Assembly: GCA_910577665.1 (NCBI GenBank)
Contig: CAJTOJ010000006.1
Location: 65,838-129,837, forward strand
Direction of reading: 5' to 3'
DNA: 64,000 nt
DNA from: an uncultured Acetatifactor sp.
GTDB taxonomy: Bacteria > Bacillota > Clostridia > Lachnospirales > Lachnospiraceae
The notes under the pieces were generated by a model. That model was not told the origin of the DNA. It did not search any database and saw only the letters and a list, made by a program, of their open reading frames with translations. Below are positions 26,029 through 34,962 of this stretch, piece by piece. The first letter of the stretch is position 1. The number at the start of each line of letters is the position of its first letter. A program made the translations under genes and the position numbers.

Positions 26029-26632
26029 TCATGGCCAATAGAAATCTTCTTTCCTAAGCAATCCCCGCAGCTTCTCCATCCCCTGCCTGGCCCTGGACTT
26101 CACCGTGGCTGTTCCCACTCCAGCCTGGCGGGCGATCTCCCAGTATTTCATGTCATAAAAATAATGCAGCAGGATCGCTTCCCTCTGGATATCTGGCAGA
26201 CTCCTCAAAGCTTCCATCAGCATTGCCGTCCCTTCCCGCTCCACCGCCTTCTCCTCCAGGTTCTGTTCCTTTCCTGGAATCTCTCCTTCCGCAGCAGTCT
26301 CTTCCCCCCCAGGACACATTTCCCCGGTCCCTGTAATTGCTCCTATGGTAATTCCGGCACACGTTCATGGCGATGGTCAGAAGATATCCCTTCAGATTCC
26401 TGGAATGGTAGCTCTCCACATAACGGATAAACCGCAGGAACGTCTCCTGGGCCAGATCATAAGCATCCTGGATACTTCCTGTCTGAAAAGCGCAGAAGCG
26501 GAAGATATCATCGTAATATTTTTCTGCGATATCCTGTAGATACTTCTTATCTCCCCTCTGAATGGCCAGGATCCACTGGCGCTCCTTCCGCTCACTCACT
26601 TTCTCCTCCGTGTCCTCCCTAAAAGGCAGCAC
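26029..26632 (-). pseudogene. ECF-type sigma factor gene interrupted by a frameshift
   Basis: The first frame (26632 down to about 26310) encodes sigma region 2: GDKKYLQDIAEKYYDDIFRF, DAYDLAQETFLRF and KGYLLTIAMNVCRNYHR. The second frame (about 26310 to 26029) encodes region 4: LRSLPDIQREAILLHYFYD and IARQAGVGTATVKSRARQG. They join at a run of seven G (minus strand, 26304-26310). With six G, one reading frame of about 200 residues results, reading NVSWGEETAAEGE across the join. This is a typical ECF sigma length. Either a sequencing error, a real inactivating slip, or a slippery tract. First gene of the operon with the membrane protein and ABC-2 transporter. Confidence 0.8.
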
Positions 26633-26808
26633 ATCCTCTTGATGCTGCCTTATCTCGTTCCTTTCATTTTCATTTCACCTTATATAACCTGTCTGATACC
26701 AAAAAGGATTTACAATTTTAATATTTTTTATTTTTTTCAAGGACTGGCAATAAGAGCGGATTATGCTAGAATGCATTTGGGACTTTAAAATAAGATGGTA
26801 TGAGAATT

Positions 26809-27546
26809 TCAGAAAAGATAAAACACATCTCCCTCTGGTTTTACTTGAAAATGCATTTTCTCCCCTGTCACAGGATGGACGAACTCCAGTTTATATGCAC
26901 AGAGTGCCACATTTTTCACCTGCAAATGCTTAGAGAGCAGACAGGAATCCTCTGTTCCGTATTTGACATCCCCCAGAAGAGGATTCCCCATATGGGCCAT
27001 CTGCGCCCGGATCTGGTGAAAACGGCCTGTATCTATGGTAATATCTGCCAGGCTGATCTGTCCGGCCTGCAGATTTGTACCCGCCTCCTTTCCCGCCAGG
27101 ATGCGGAAATGCAGCACTGCTTTTTTAGCTGGCTTCCCCGCCTGCTGCTTCCGGCCAGCCCCTTCCCCCGGACAGTCCAGAACCACCGCTTTTCCGGAAG
27201 CATCCTTGTACATTTCCCCCACAAGTGTCCCTTCCTTTGCATCTGGTCTGCCCCAGAGTACCCCCAGGTATTGTTTGTTCAGGCTTTCCTCCCCGTCCTG
27301 CCTAAGAAGCTGCCTGGAAAGGCTGGCGGCTGCCTTCTGGTGCCTGGCAAATACAAGCAGTCCTTCCACAGGCTGATCCAGCCTGTGGATAATGCCCAGA
27401 TATGACCCAGTCCGTTTTCCAGCCAGATGGTTTTTCAGTTCACTGACTACGTCCGCCTGCCCCACGCGGGCAGTCTGTACGGCCAGACCCGCTGGTTTGC
27501 AGATCACCAGTATGTCCTTATCTTCATATATGATCTCTGTCCTCAT
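26809..27546 (-). CDS. RluA-family pseudouridine synthase
   Basis: 245 residues. An S4 domain is absent; the catalytic domain starts at once with YEDKDILVICKPAGLAVQT. The catalytic Asp is in IIHRLDQPVEGLLVFAR. Later motifs include KQYLGVLWG and TGRFHQIRAQMAHMGNPLLGD. It isomerises uridine in rRNA or tRNA; the target site cannot be told from sequence. Single gene with ~180 bases of AT-rich DNA downstream towards the sigma gene. Confidence 0.92.
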   Translation of the reverse strand: MRTEIIYEDKDILVICKPAGLAVQTARVGQADVVSELKNHLAGKRTGSYLGIIHRLDQPVEGLLVFARHQKAAASLSRQLLRQDGEESLNKQYLGVLWGRPDAKEGTLVGEMYKDASGKAVVLDCPGEGAGRKQQAGKPAKKAVLHFRILAGKEAGTNLQAGQISLADITIDTGRFHQIRAQMAHMGNPLLGDVKYGTEDSCLLSKHLQVKNVALCAYKLEFVHPVTGEKMHFQVKPEGDVFYLF

Positions 27547-27685
27547 ATTCCGTTACCTGCTCCTATTCTTCTTAAGTCAACCACCCTGCTGCTACTTTCC
27601 TCATTGCTCAACGAGCAATGTTGGCTTGCAGGAATAAAAGTAGCCTCCAGCCTGCGATACTCAGAACCACGCCTGTGTTCCTGTC

Positions 27686-29158
27686 TCAGACCTGTGTCCT
27701 AAGGCCTTTGGGGTAATGATTTTTCATGATTCCCCCTGCCAGCTTTCCCCATCCCAGAGAAAAGCCATCCACACAGACCAGGTACCAGCCTTTCTCTCCC
27801 TCTGCCGGAAAAGTCTGGCCTCTCAGGTACGCTGTCACCAGCTCCCCGGAGTCTGCTGCCATGCCAGACAGCATTTCCCCTTCAAATGATGTGGACGGAA
27901 GATCCCAGGTACGGGTCACCTCCGCCGGGGAAAGCGCCAACGCCAGGGCATGAGCCGGCTCGAACCGGTTCTTCTTCACCACCCCCACATGCAGACCGGT
28001 CCTAAGCACCCGCAGCCCTTGCATGGAAGGCATATCCGCAGGTACCAGATACAGGTTCTCCCCAAACCTGGTATAACAGTTGCCGCCCCGCATATCCGCT
28101 TCCTGTATCCGCAGATTCTCCTGGCAAAATGCCATATACTCTCCCAGCTCCTTTGGCGGAATGCCTTTCACCACCCCACAGACAGGCATCTTGCGATATC
28201 CTTCCGGCCAGGTGCCCCCCTTTTCCAATACCGCAGCAAAATGCCCTTCCCCTTTGATCCGCTGGGGCCACATCCGCACCGCATTTTCCAGGTGTAGTCC
28301 TTTTTCCACACATAGGCCGTCACATCCTGTCAGGCCCAGTCTCTCCTTGTCCACAGGAAGGATCCGGTACTCCGGATGTCTTGCCAGGAAACGGCTGATG
28401 CTTCCCTCATTTTCTTCCACAGAAAAGGTACAGGTAGAATACACCAGCCTGCCTCCAGGACGAAGCATCTTCCCGGCACAGTCCAGGATCTCTTCCTGCC
28501 TGGCGGCACACAGATCCACATTCTCCGGGCTCCATTCCTCACATACTTCCGGGTTCTTCCGGAACATCCCCTCCCCGGAGCAGGGAGCATCTACCAGGAT
28601 TCCATCGAAGTATTCCGGAAATACTTCCGCCAGTCTCCCAGGTGCTTCATTTGTCACGCAGGCATTCCGAATGCCCATCCGCTCTATATTCTCCGACAGG
28701 ATCTTCGCCCTGGCCGGATGGATCTCATTACATAACAGAAACCCCTTCCCTTCCATCTTCCCGGCAATCTGAGTACTCTTCCCGCCAGGTGCCGCACACA
28801 GATCCAGGATCCGCTCCCCAGGGACGGCATCCAGAAGCCGGGCAGGCATCATGGCACTGGGTTCCTGGATGTAATATACCCCGGCCTGGTGATACGGGTG
28901 CTTTCCCGGACGGGATGCTTCCATATAGTAATATCCCTGGTCTGCCCAGGGAACCTGTCCAGGCACCGGATCCTCAAATATATGCATCACCTGCGCTGCT
29001 GTCTTCCCGCTGTCTGATAATTTCCGTGCATTCAGCCTGAGTGCCTGGCACTTCTCTTGCCCAAAGGCCTTTAGGAATGCCTCATATTCCGTCTCCAGCA
29101 TTTTCTCCATGCGCTGTAAAAAAGCCTTCGGAGGCTTACCCTTGTCCATCCATTCCAT
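27686..29158 (-). CDS. RsmF/NOL1-type rRNA cytosine-C5 methyltransferase
   Basis: 490 residues from MEWMDKGK; the longer ORF has an unlikely N-terminus. SAM-binding motif LDLCAAPGGKSTQIAG, motif IV VDAPCSGEGMFRKNPE with one cysteine, and VYSTCTFSVEENE with the catalytic cysteine. The C-terminal ~150 residues form a PUA/FAU-like RNA-binding region. The family makes m5C in 16S rRNA. The neighbouring pseudouridine synthase gene on the same strand is 140 bases downstream. Confidence 0.92.
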   Translation of the reverse strand: MEWMDKGKPPKAFLQRMEKMLETEYEAFLKAFGQEKCQALRLNARKLSDSGKTAAQVMHIFEDPVPGQVPWADQGYYYMEASRPGKHPYHQAGVYYIQEPSAMMPARLLDAVPGERILDLCAAPGGKSTQIAGKMEGKGFLLCNEIHPARAKILSENIERMGIRNACVTNEAPGRLAEVFPEYFDGILVDAPCSGEGMFRKNPEVCEEWSPENVDLCAARQEEILDCAGKMLRPGGRLVYSTCTFSVEENEGSISRFLARHPEYRILPVDKERLGLTGCDGLCVEKGLHLENAVRMWPQRIKGEGHFAAVLEKGGTWPEGYRKMPVCGVVKGIPPKELGEYMAFCQENLRIQEADMRGGNCYTRFGENLYLVPADMPSMQGLRVLRTGLHVGVVKKNRFEPAHALALALSPAEVTRTWDLPSTSFEGEMLSGMAADSGELVTAYLRGQTFPAEGEKGWYLVCVDGFSLGWGKLAGGIMKNHYPKGLRTQV

Positions 29159-29288
29159 TCTCTCTTGCTTCCCCTTCCACTGACTACTATCACAGGCATT
29201 ATAACATAAGTCCACATGCTTTTGATATACCGGGAAGCAAATCCTGGTATAGCAAAAAAGCCCCGGAAGGAAAATCCCATAAAATAAT

Positions 29289-29311
29289 TGCCGCACTATC
29301 TCTGTGCGGCA
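29289..29311 (-). terminator. Terminator after the charged-protein gene
   Basis: Stem TGCCGCAC/GTGCGGCA with a 7-base loop; on the minus strand it is followed by ATTATTTTA. Confidence 0.65.
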
Positions 29312-29322
29312 GTCAACTTATA

Positions 29323-29670
29323 TCATCCCTGCTTTTCTTTTCTTTCCTTCTCCTTCTCTTCCTCATCCAGACGCGCCTCAAACTCTGCCAGTATCTTTTT
29401 TAATTCCACAATATTCTGCGCCCTGCTTCTGCTAGCTTTCTCAATCCGTTCCCTCTCCTTGCGTTCACGGTATGCCCCGAAAAACCAGGGATGCTTGATC
29501 TGGATCTCATCCTCTCCATATCCTGCACAGCCAAAACAGTTGCAGCCAGCTCCAAACTTCTTGATTTTTTTCAAGTCCTTCTCCATCTGTTCCTGGTCGA
29601 AGTCTTTTTCCCCTCTGTCCAGCTTTTTCCTATCATACATTTTTTCATTCTTTTCTTTCTCTTTTGCCAT
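29323..29670 (-). CDS. Small charged hypothetical protein with CNCFGC motif
   Basis: 115 residues. The start is the second Met, which follows GGAGAG; the upstream Met lacks a site. The N-terminal third is very rich in Lys and Glu. The centre holds KKFGAGCNCFGCAGYGEDEI with three closely spaced Cys, and the C-terminal third is a long charged helix (probable coiled coil). The cysteine knuckle could bind a metal. Family unknown; it looks like a conserved cytoplasmic protein rather than an enzyme. Confidence 0.7.
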   Translation of the reverse strand: MAKEKEKNEKMYDRKKLDRGEKDFDQEQMEKDLKKIKKFGAGCNCFGCAGYGEDEIQIKHPWFFGAYRERKERERIEKASRSRAQNIVELKKILAEFEARLDEEEKEKERKEKQG

Positions 29671-29811
29671 CTTGTTTTCTCTCCTTATTACACACTCACC
29701 TGTTTTTGCCATATATTGCTACTATCATTACTTTATCATAAAACCTGGAATAATTCCAGTATTTTTCTAAAATATTTTAGTTTTCCCATAATTTTGCATC
29801 GCGCATATACG

Positions 29812-29843
29812 ACAAAAGAAAAGAGGAAGTAGCCTCTACCCTC
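29812..29843 (-). terminator. Terminator after the two-component operon
   Basis: On the minus strand GAGGGTAG-AGG-CTACTTCCTC forms an imperfect stem followed by TTTTCTTTTG, about 30 bases after the response-regulator stop. Confidence 0.5.
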
Positions 29844-29873
29844 AAAAAGCTTCTCCCCCTGTAGGTTCTCCCC

Positions 29874-30566
29874 TTATACTTTGAAGCGGTATCCAACTCC
29901 CCAGATTGTCTCTATATACTGTGGTTTTGCCGTATCCGCTTCTATTTTCTCCCGGATCTTCTTGATATGCACAGTGACAGTAGCAATATCTCCAATAGAG
30001 TCCATATCCCAGATCTCCCGGAATAATTCCTCCTTGGTAAACACATGATTGGGATTCTCTGCCAGGAAGGTCAGCAGATCGAATTCCTTGGTAGTAAAGG
30101 TCCTCTCTTCCCCGTCCACATAGACCCGGCGGGCTGTCTTATCAATGCGTATGCCACGGATCTCCACTATGTCATTCTGGGGCTTCTGGTTGGTCCCCAC
30201 CAGTCTCTCGTATCTGGCCATGTGTGCCTTCACCCGGGCCACCAGCTCGCTGGGGCTGAATGGCTTCGTCATATAGTCGTCCGCTCCCAGGCCCAGGCCA
30301 CGGATCTTGTCGATATCGTCCTTCTTGGCTGACACCATTAGGATAGGGATGTTCTTCTGCTCCCGTATCTTCCTGCACACTTCAAAACCATCCATACCCG
30401 GCAGCATCAAGTCCAGGACTATCAGATTATACTCTCCGGATACAGCCGTAGCCAGTCCTTCGTCTCCCGTGTTGCAGATGTCCACCTGGAAATCACTAAG
30501 CTCCAGATAATCTTTCTCCAGATCCGCAATTGCAACTTCATCTTCAATAATCAATATCCTGCTCAT
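29874..30566 (-). CDS. OmpR/PhoB-family response regulator (VanR-like)
   Basis: 230 residues. Receiver domain with Asp52 in VLDLMLPGMDGFEV, the Thr/Lys switch (SAKKDD, TKPFSP) and a winged-helix DNA-binding domain at about 130-228 (TTKEFDLLTFLAENPNHVF, VTVHIKKIREKIE, WGVGYRFKV). The start follows GGAGGAAAT. It is paired with the downstream-reading kinase gene whose stop is ~90 bases upstream; RR and kinase are on the same strand with the kinase first. The target genes are unknown. Confidence 0.93.
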   Translation of the reverse strand: MSRILIIEDEVAIADLEKDYLELSDFQVDICNTGDEGLATAVSGEYNLIVLDLMLPGMDGFEVCRKIREQKNIPILMVSAKKDDIDKIRGLGLGADDYMTKPFSPSELVARVKAHMARYERLVGTNQKPQNDIVEIRGIRIDKTARRVYVDGEERTFTTKEFDLLTFLAENPNHVFTKEELFREIWDMDSIGDIATVTVHIKKIREKIEADTAKPQYIETIWGVGYRFKV

Positions 30567-30659
30567 TATTTCCTCCATTCTGCCGTCCCCGGCCTCCTGC
30601 CCTTTCTGTCACAGCCTGATCCGTCATCGGCTGCATATTTCCTATCTCCCTGCCATTCC

Positions 30660-32141
30660 TTACTTCCCATCCTGCAATTCTATATATTTCCTCAGCACAA
30701 AATGCATACAGGTACCTTCCCCTTCCCTGCTGGTAGCCCAGATATAGCCGCCATGGTCCTCCACGATCTTCTTCACTATAGACAGGCCAATACCACTTCC
30801 ACCCTGGGCAGAATTCCGGGAAGCATCTGTCCGATAGAACCGCTCGAATATCCTGGGCACATCCTTCTGGGCAATCCCTTTGCCATTGTCCTCGATCTCC
30901 ACCCGTATGGAGTCCCTCTCATCCAGGATGCGTATATCAATGACACCACGAGGCTTATCCAGATATTTTACACTATTACTGATGATATTATTGATAACCT
31001 TCTTCATCTGTTCCGGATCAGCGATAATCACTGTGTCCGGCTGGGCCAGATTCGAATAATTCAGCTCAATATTCTTTGACTCCAGGTCCAGTCCCACTTC
31101 CTCCACACAATCATCAAAATAATCAGCAACATTGATGCGATGAAAATTGTACGGGATCCTGTTGTTGTCAATACCGGAGTAAAAGGTCAGCTCATTGATC
31201 AGCCGCTCCATGTCGTTTGCCTTGTTGTAGATGGTCTTGATGTATTTATCCATCTTCTCTGATGTATCCGCCACGCCGTCCAGGATCCCTTCCACATATC
31301 CCTTTATGGCAGTGATAGGGGTCTTCAGATCGTGGGAAATATTGCTCACCAGTTCCCTGTTCTGCAGATCCTGCTCTTTCTTCTCTTCAGTGGTCTCCTT
31401 CAGACGCAGTCTCATGTCCTCGTAATTCCGGTACAAATCCCCAATCTCGCCCCTGGCATCAATCTGAAGGGCATATTCAAAATTCCCTTCCTTGATCTTG
31501 CGCATGGCCACATTCAGCTCGTTGATGGGGTTGAACACTCCCCTGCGGATCCACTTGGTCAGCATGATGCCGGTAAACAGCAATATCAGGAAAATCGCCA
31601 CCAGCATATCCACCAGGAGATTGCGTGAGATCATGAAGTTCACCCTGGATACCACAAAGGCGCTGCCCTTGCTGCCATCAGAGAATTCAAAATCAATCTG
31701 CCTGACAAATTTGTCATATTCATCGTAATAATATCCAGGTTCTTCCACAGAATCCCTGTTGCCATATGCAGGAAGCTTCGGGAAAATATTCTCTGCTGCA
31801 GCCTTGTTCCCGGCATAATACAGTGTATCGTCTTTCCTTACGATTATATACGTAGAACGCCGGACTGTCTTGGAATTCACCTGCTCCAGATACTCCAGAT
31901 CTTCCAGCCTGGAAGGATCTCTCTGCACCTGCTCCCACAATATGTGGTACGCTTTGTCCGTGACTTCCACCACCTCCTGCATACTCTCTGACATGGCATC
32001 ATAATCCATCTGCTCAAAAGGCAGTCCCTTCTGGGCATTCATCAGGTAAATGCCGATTCCGCAGAAAGCAACAGCTGTCAGCACCAGGGGCAACACAATA
32101 ATCGTAATGAAAACAACGCGCAATCTCGTCTTAAACTTCAT
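30660..32141 (-). CDS. Membrane sensor histidine kinase
   Basis: 493 residues from MKFKTRLRV, after AGAAGG. Two membrane spans (about 8-32 and 178-198) flank an extracytoplasmic sensor of ~145 residues. A HAMP linker follows, then the H-box SNISHDLKTPITAIKGYVEG, N-box IISNSVKYLD, DNGKGI (G1) and GGSGIGLSIVKKIVEDHGG (G2). It autophosphorylates and passes phosphate to the regulator encoded just downstream. The sensor domain gives no hint of its signal. Divergent from the PerR gene. Confidence 0.93.
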   Translation of the reverse strand: MKFKTRLRVVFITIIVLPLVLTAVAFCGIGIYLMNAQKGLPFEQMDYDAMSESMQEVVEVTDKAYHILWEQVQRDPSRLEDLEYLEQVNSKTVRRSTYIIVRKDDTLYYAGNKAAAENIFPKLPAYGNRDSVEEPGYYYDEYDKFVRQIDFEFSDGSKGSAFVVSRVNFMISRNLLVDMLVAIFLILLFTGIMLTKWIRRGVFNPINELNVAMRKIKEGNFEYALQIDARGEIGDLYRNYEDMRLRLKETTEEKKEQDLQNRELVSNISHDLKTPITAIKGYVEGILDGVADTSEKMDKYIKTIYNKANDMERLINELTFYSGIDNNRIPYNFHRINVADYFDDCVEEVGLDLESKNIELNYSNLAQPDTVIIADPEQMKKVINNIISNSVKYLDKPRGVIDIRILDERDSIRVEIEDNGKGIAQKDVPRIFERFYRTDASRNSAQGGSGIGLSIVKKIVEDHGGYIWATSREGEGTCMHFVLRKYIELQDGK

Positions 32142-32242
32142 GAAAATTCCTTCTCCCATCCAGAGTAAACATAGTATAACATATTTTCCCCATTAGTGTA
32201 TAAATTCCACAAAATATTATCCTTAAAAAAGTATAAACCCTA

Positions 32243-32289
32243 TTGACATTAGGACAAAAAACAATATAATTAAAACAGGAATCATTCCT
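32243..32289 (+). promoter_or_regulatory. perR-like promoter with palindromic operator
   Basis: TTGACA (32243-32248), a 16-base spacer and TATAAT (32265-32270). A perfect palindrome AGGAATCATTCCT (32277-32289) lies at the expected transcript start. The position fits autorepression by the Fur-family product of the next gene; the sequence only partly resembles a PerR or Fur box. Confidence 0.6.
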
Positions 32290-32355
32290 AATTTAGATTT
32301 TCAGATTCTGTTTTCAGAAAATCAGAAAGGACGTGGGAAAGGAGACAGGACAACA

Positions 32356-32763
32356 ATGGCAGCGCTCAAGCATAGCAGACAAAGGGAAATGATCAAGGAA
32401 TTTCTCATATCCCGGAAAGACCATCCCTCTGCGGATGTGGTTTACCACAATGTCCGCCTGCAGAATCCTAATATCAGCCTGGGCACCGTATACCGTAACC
32501 TTACCCTTCTGGCACAGATCGGGGAGATCCAGCGCTTACGGGTAGGTGATGGAATTGACCGTTTTGATGCGGATACCTCTCCCCATTATCACTTTGTATG
32601 CACGAAGTGCGGCAGTGTCATGGATCTGAAGATGGACAGTATAGAAAGCATCACGGATATTGCAGGTGCTGGTTTTGACGGCCATATTGACGGCCATGTC
32701 ACTTATTTTTACGGAACATGCGGAAAATGTTCCTGCAAACCAATGCAGGCCTGTCCCGGATGA
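32356..32763 (+). CDS. Fur-family repressor, probably PerR type
   Basis: 135 residues. N-terminal winged helix (HSRQREMIKEFLISRKDHPS, then SLGTVYRNLTLLAQIGEIQ). The C-terminal dimer domain has HYHFVCTKCG and CGKCSC, the two CxxC pairs that hold structural zinc. His, Asp and Glu positions around DRFDADTSPHYH could form the regulatory metal site. The PerR assignment (peroxide sensing) rests on the neighbouring rubrerythrin and rubredoxin genes and on length; Fur or Zur cannot be excluded. Confidence 0.85.
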   Translation: MAALKHSRQREMIKEFLISRKDHPSADVVYHNVRLQNPNISLGTVYRNLTLLAQIGEIQRLRVGDGIDRFDADTSPHYHFVCTKCGSVMDLKMDSIESITDIAGAGFDGHIDGHVTYFYGTCGKCSCKPMQACPG

Positions 32764-32864
32764 TTTCCGGACACACCGCATCAGAAGATTTTTCGACCAG
32801 ACAAAAAGCTTTTATAGCTTTTTATAGCATCACCCACTATTTATCAGAAAAGGAGACAAGTATT

Positions 32865-33404
32865 ATGAAGTATGTATGTCAAGTATGTGGTTATGTTCAC
32901 GAAGGAGATTCTGCGCCTGCTGAGTGTCCTGTATGCCATGCACCTGCTGAGAAGTTCACTGTACAGTCCGGAGAGAAGACCTGGGCTGCAGAGCATGTGG
33001 TAGGCGTTGCACAGGGTGTACGCGATGACATCATTGCAGATCTGCGCGCCAACTTCGAAGGCGAGTGCTCTGAAGTAGGCATGTATCTGGCTATGGCCAG
33101 GGTTGCACACAGGGAAGGTTATCCCGAAGTAGGCATGTACTATGAGAAGGCTGCCTATGAGGAAGCAGAGCATGCTGCCAAATTCGCAGAGCTGCTGGGT
33201 GAGGTTGTAACTGACTCTACCAAGAAGAACCTGCAGATGCGGGTGGATGCTGAGAACGGCGCTACCGCTGGCAAAGTTGACCTGGCCAAGAGAGCCAAGG
33301 AGCTTGGGCTGGATGCAATCCATGACACCGTGCACGAGATGGCCCGCGATGAAGCAAGACACGGAAAGGCATTTGAGGGCCTGCTGAACAGGTATTTTGC
33401 CTGA
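32865..33404 (+). CDS. Reverse-type rubrerythrin
   Basis: 179 residues. The start follows AAAAGGAG; the longer ORF lies in the intergenic region. The rubredoxin-like Fe(Cys)4 domain comes first (CQVCGY and CPVCHAP), followed by a ferritin-like di-iron domain (ECSEVGMYLAMARVAH, EAAYEEAEHAAKF, DEARHGKAFEGLL). This reversed order is known in Clostridia as revRbr, an NADH-linked peroxidase that detoxifies H2O2 and O2. Downstream of PerR and upstream of a rubredoxin, its likely electron donor. Confidence 0.93.
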   Translation: MKYVCQVCGYVHEGDSAPAECPVCHAPAEKFTVQSGEKTWAAEHVVGVAQGVRDDIIADLRANFEGECSEVGMYLAMARVAHREGYPEVGMYYEKAAYEEAEHAAKFAELLGEVVTDSTKKNLQMRVDAENGATAGKVDLAKRAKELGLDAIHDTVHEMARDEARHGKAFEGLLNRYFA

Positions 33405-33480
33405 CGGATCATTTCCCTTACAGACAGATGTCTTGACATCGAACACACTAAAATAAATGTTTTGAAAGGAGCAGTTTATC

Positions 33481-33654
33481 ATGCAGAAGTATTTTTGTAA
33501 TCCTTGTGGCTATACCTATGATCCTGAAAAAGGAGATCCTGAACATGGCATCATGCCTGGCACTGCCTTTGAGGACATTCCGGATGACTGGTGCTGTCCC
33601 CTGTGTGGTGTGAATAAGAGTATGTTTCAGCCCTGCATTGAGAATTATAATTAA
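33481..33654 (+). CDS. Rubredoxin
   Basis: 57 residues, too short for usual ORF cut-offs. FCNPCGYTYDPEKGD and CCPLCGVNKS give the four iron-binding cysteines in rubredoxin spacing. FEDIPDDWCCPLCG is the family signature. The start is 11 bases after GAAAGGAG. A one-electron carrier in the cytoplasm; with the rubrerythrin just upstream (76-base gap) it forms a peroxide-reducing pair. Confidence 0.95.
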   Translation: MQKYFCNPCGYTYDPEKGDPEHGIMPGTAFEDIPDDWCCPLCGVNKSMFQPCIENYN

Positions 33655-33672
33655 AACCCGTGTATCTGCAAG

Positions 33673-33699
33673 AAGGACAGGCATCATCTGCCTGTCCTT
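33673..33699 (+). terminator. Terminator after the rubredoxin gene
   Basis: AAGGACAGGCA and TGCCTGTCCTT form an 11-bp perfect stem with a 5-base loop, followed by TCC. Confidence 0.6.
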
Positions 33700-33772
33700 T
33701 CCATACCACTCTTCACGTTCCATTGTCCCGCAGCAGAGATGTGTTCTCCCCTTTGTCCATAGCTCACGGAAG

Positions 33773-33870
33773 TCAAATACCCCGCTGCAAGCAACGGGGC
33801 ATTTGACCCTCGCGGCATTCGCCCACTGGCCGTGCTTGCATGGCCGCTTGGCTCATTGCTCACGGGAATA
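33773..33870. repeat. Interspersed repeat, short copy
   Basis: TCAAATACCCCGCTGCAAGCAACGGGGCATTTGA is itself a hairpin, followed by CCCTCGCGGCATTCGCCC and GGCTCATTGCTCACGGGAAT. It is the relative of the element fused to trpA (8842-9025). Its right edge meets the stop codon of the ATPase gene at 33860. Confidence 0.7.
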
Positions 33871-34732
33871 ATTCCCCTTCAAACTCCCTCCTGTGTTCCT
33901 TGAAGAAATCATAGTACACACGGATCCCTGACAAATGAGTCCACTTTTTCACATCCACCGGCTCCTCATCCAGATCATAGATCTTGGCTCCACGCATGGA
34001 CAGCAGGAAGGGGGAATGCGTGGAGATGACAAACTGGCAGCCGAAGAACCGGGCAGAATCTTCCAGGAACTTCAGCAGTTCCTGCTGGCGCAAAGGAGAG
34101 AGGCTATTCTCCGGTTCGTCTAACAGATACAGACCGTTCTCCTGTATCTTCTCCGAGAAATACAGGAAAGCACTTTCCCCATTGGAATGTTCCCTTACAT
34201 TGTCCATGAGTTGTCCTCTGACATACCCGGACTGGGTCCTGCGCCTGGCTTCTGTGACCTTTTTCAGCTTCTCATAGTCCTCCAAGGATTTCATCTGGAA
34301 ATGGGCATATTTGTTTTCCAGATATTCCTCGAACAGTTCTTCCCGCTTCTGGTCAATACCATCATTTAGGTTCCTCAAGTTCAATATAAAGTCAAACACA
34401 TCATCGCTTGTGATGATTCTGCTCACCGGAGGCACCTTCCCCCGGACTTCAAACTCACACAGCCTGACATAATCCCCAAAAAAGCTGCTGCGGTTGTAAG
34501 GCGTGTCCCGCTTCACCCCCAGCCTCTCGGCAATCACATTCAGCGCTGTGGTCTTACCTGAGCCATTTCCCCCATAAAGGATTGTCACAGGTTCAAAATC
34601 CAGCATCAGTAGTCCATGCCTGGAAAGGATCTGAAAGGGATAGACCGTATCATAACAGGTTCTCTTGAGGCCCAGGATGAAATCATACTCCCGCTCCACA
34701 CCCGGGAAAGAAAAATGTGACAGATATATCAT
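33860..34732 (-). CDS. AAA-family ATPase (ABC/SMC-like)
   Basis: 290 residues. Walker A ILYGGNGSGKTTALNV, an ABC-like D-loop/Walker B LLDEPENSLSPLRQQ and a His switch in STHSPFLLSM. The N-terminus (FSFPGVEREYDFIL) begins directly with the ATPase core; the middle is a helical charged insertion (about 120-185). There is no TOPRIM or nuclease domain. It overlaps the 77-residue gene by ATGA, so the two act together. Such ATPases occur in defence and in DNA repair; nothing here decides. The last three codons lie in the repeat edge. Confidence 0.85.
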   Translation of the reverse strand: MIYLSHFSFPGVEREYDFILGLKRTCYDTVYPFQILSRHGLLMLDFEPVTILYGGNGSGKTTALNVIAERLGVKRDTPYNRSSFFGDYVRLCEFEVRGKVPPVSRIITSDDVFDFILNLRNLNDGIDQKREELFEEYLENKYAHFQMKSLEDYEKLKKVTEARRRTQSGYVRGQLMDNVREHSNGESAFLYFSEKIQENGLYLLDEPENSLSPLRQQELLKFLEDSARFFGCQFVISTHSPFLLSMRGAKIYDLDEEPVDVKKWTHLSGIRVYYDFFKEHRREFEGELFP

Positions 34733-34962
34733 TTCATAAACTCCCTTAACTCTTGTAGCAATTCCAGATCCGATGGCTGCACTTTGATGTTGGCAGTGAC
34801 AGGCTCCTCACCAGGCCTGGTCACTGTGAACTCCACCACGGTTCCCTCCTCTACGGGCCGGGACAAAACCGACTTTAAGAATGCTTCAAATTTAGGATGG
34901 TTTGCAGAAAACCGGGCCTTTGCCGCCATCAGTTTCATAAAAGCTGTAGGATTCATTGCCAT
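34729..34962 (-). CDS. Small partner protein of the ATPase
   Basis: 77 residues from MAMNPTAF, after AAAGG; the longer ORF has no site. The N-terminal half is helical and basic (KLMAAKARFSANHPKFEAFL); the C-terminal half is strand-like (TVVEFTVTRPGEEPVTANIK) and ends QELREFMK. Coupled by a 4-base overlap to the ATPase gene, so a regulator, adaptor or toxin/antitoxin-like partner are all possible. Family unrecognised. Confidence 0.75.
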   Translation of the reverse strand: MAMNPTAFMKLMAAKARFSANHPKFEAFLKSVLSRPVEEGTVVEFTVTRPGEEPVTANIKVQPSDLELLQELREFMK

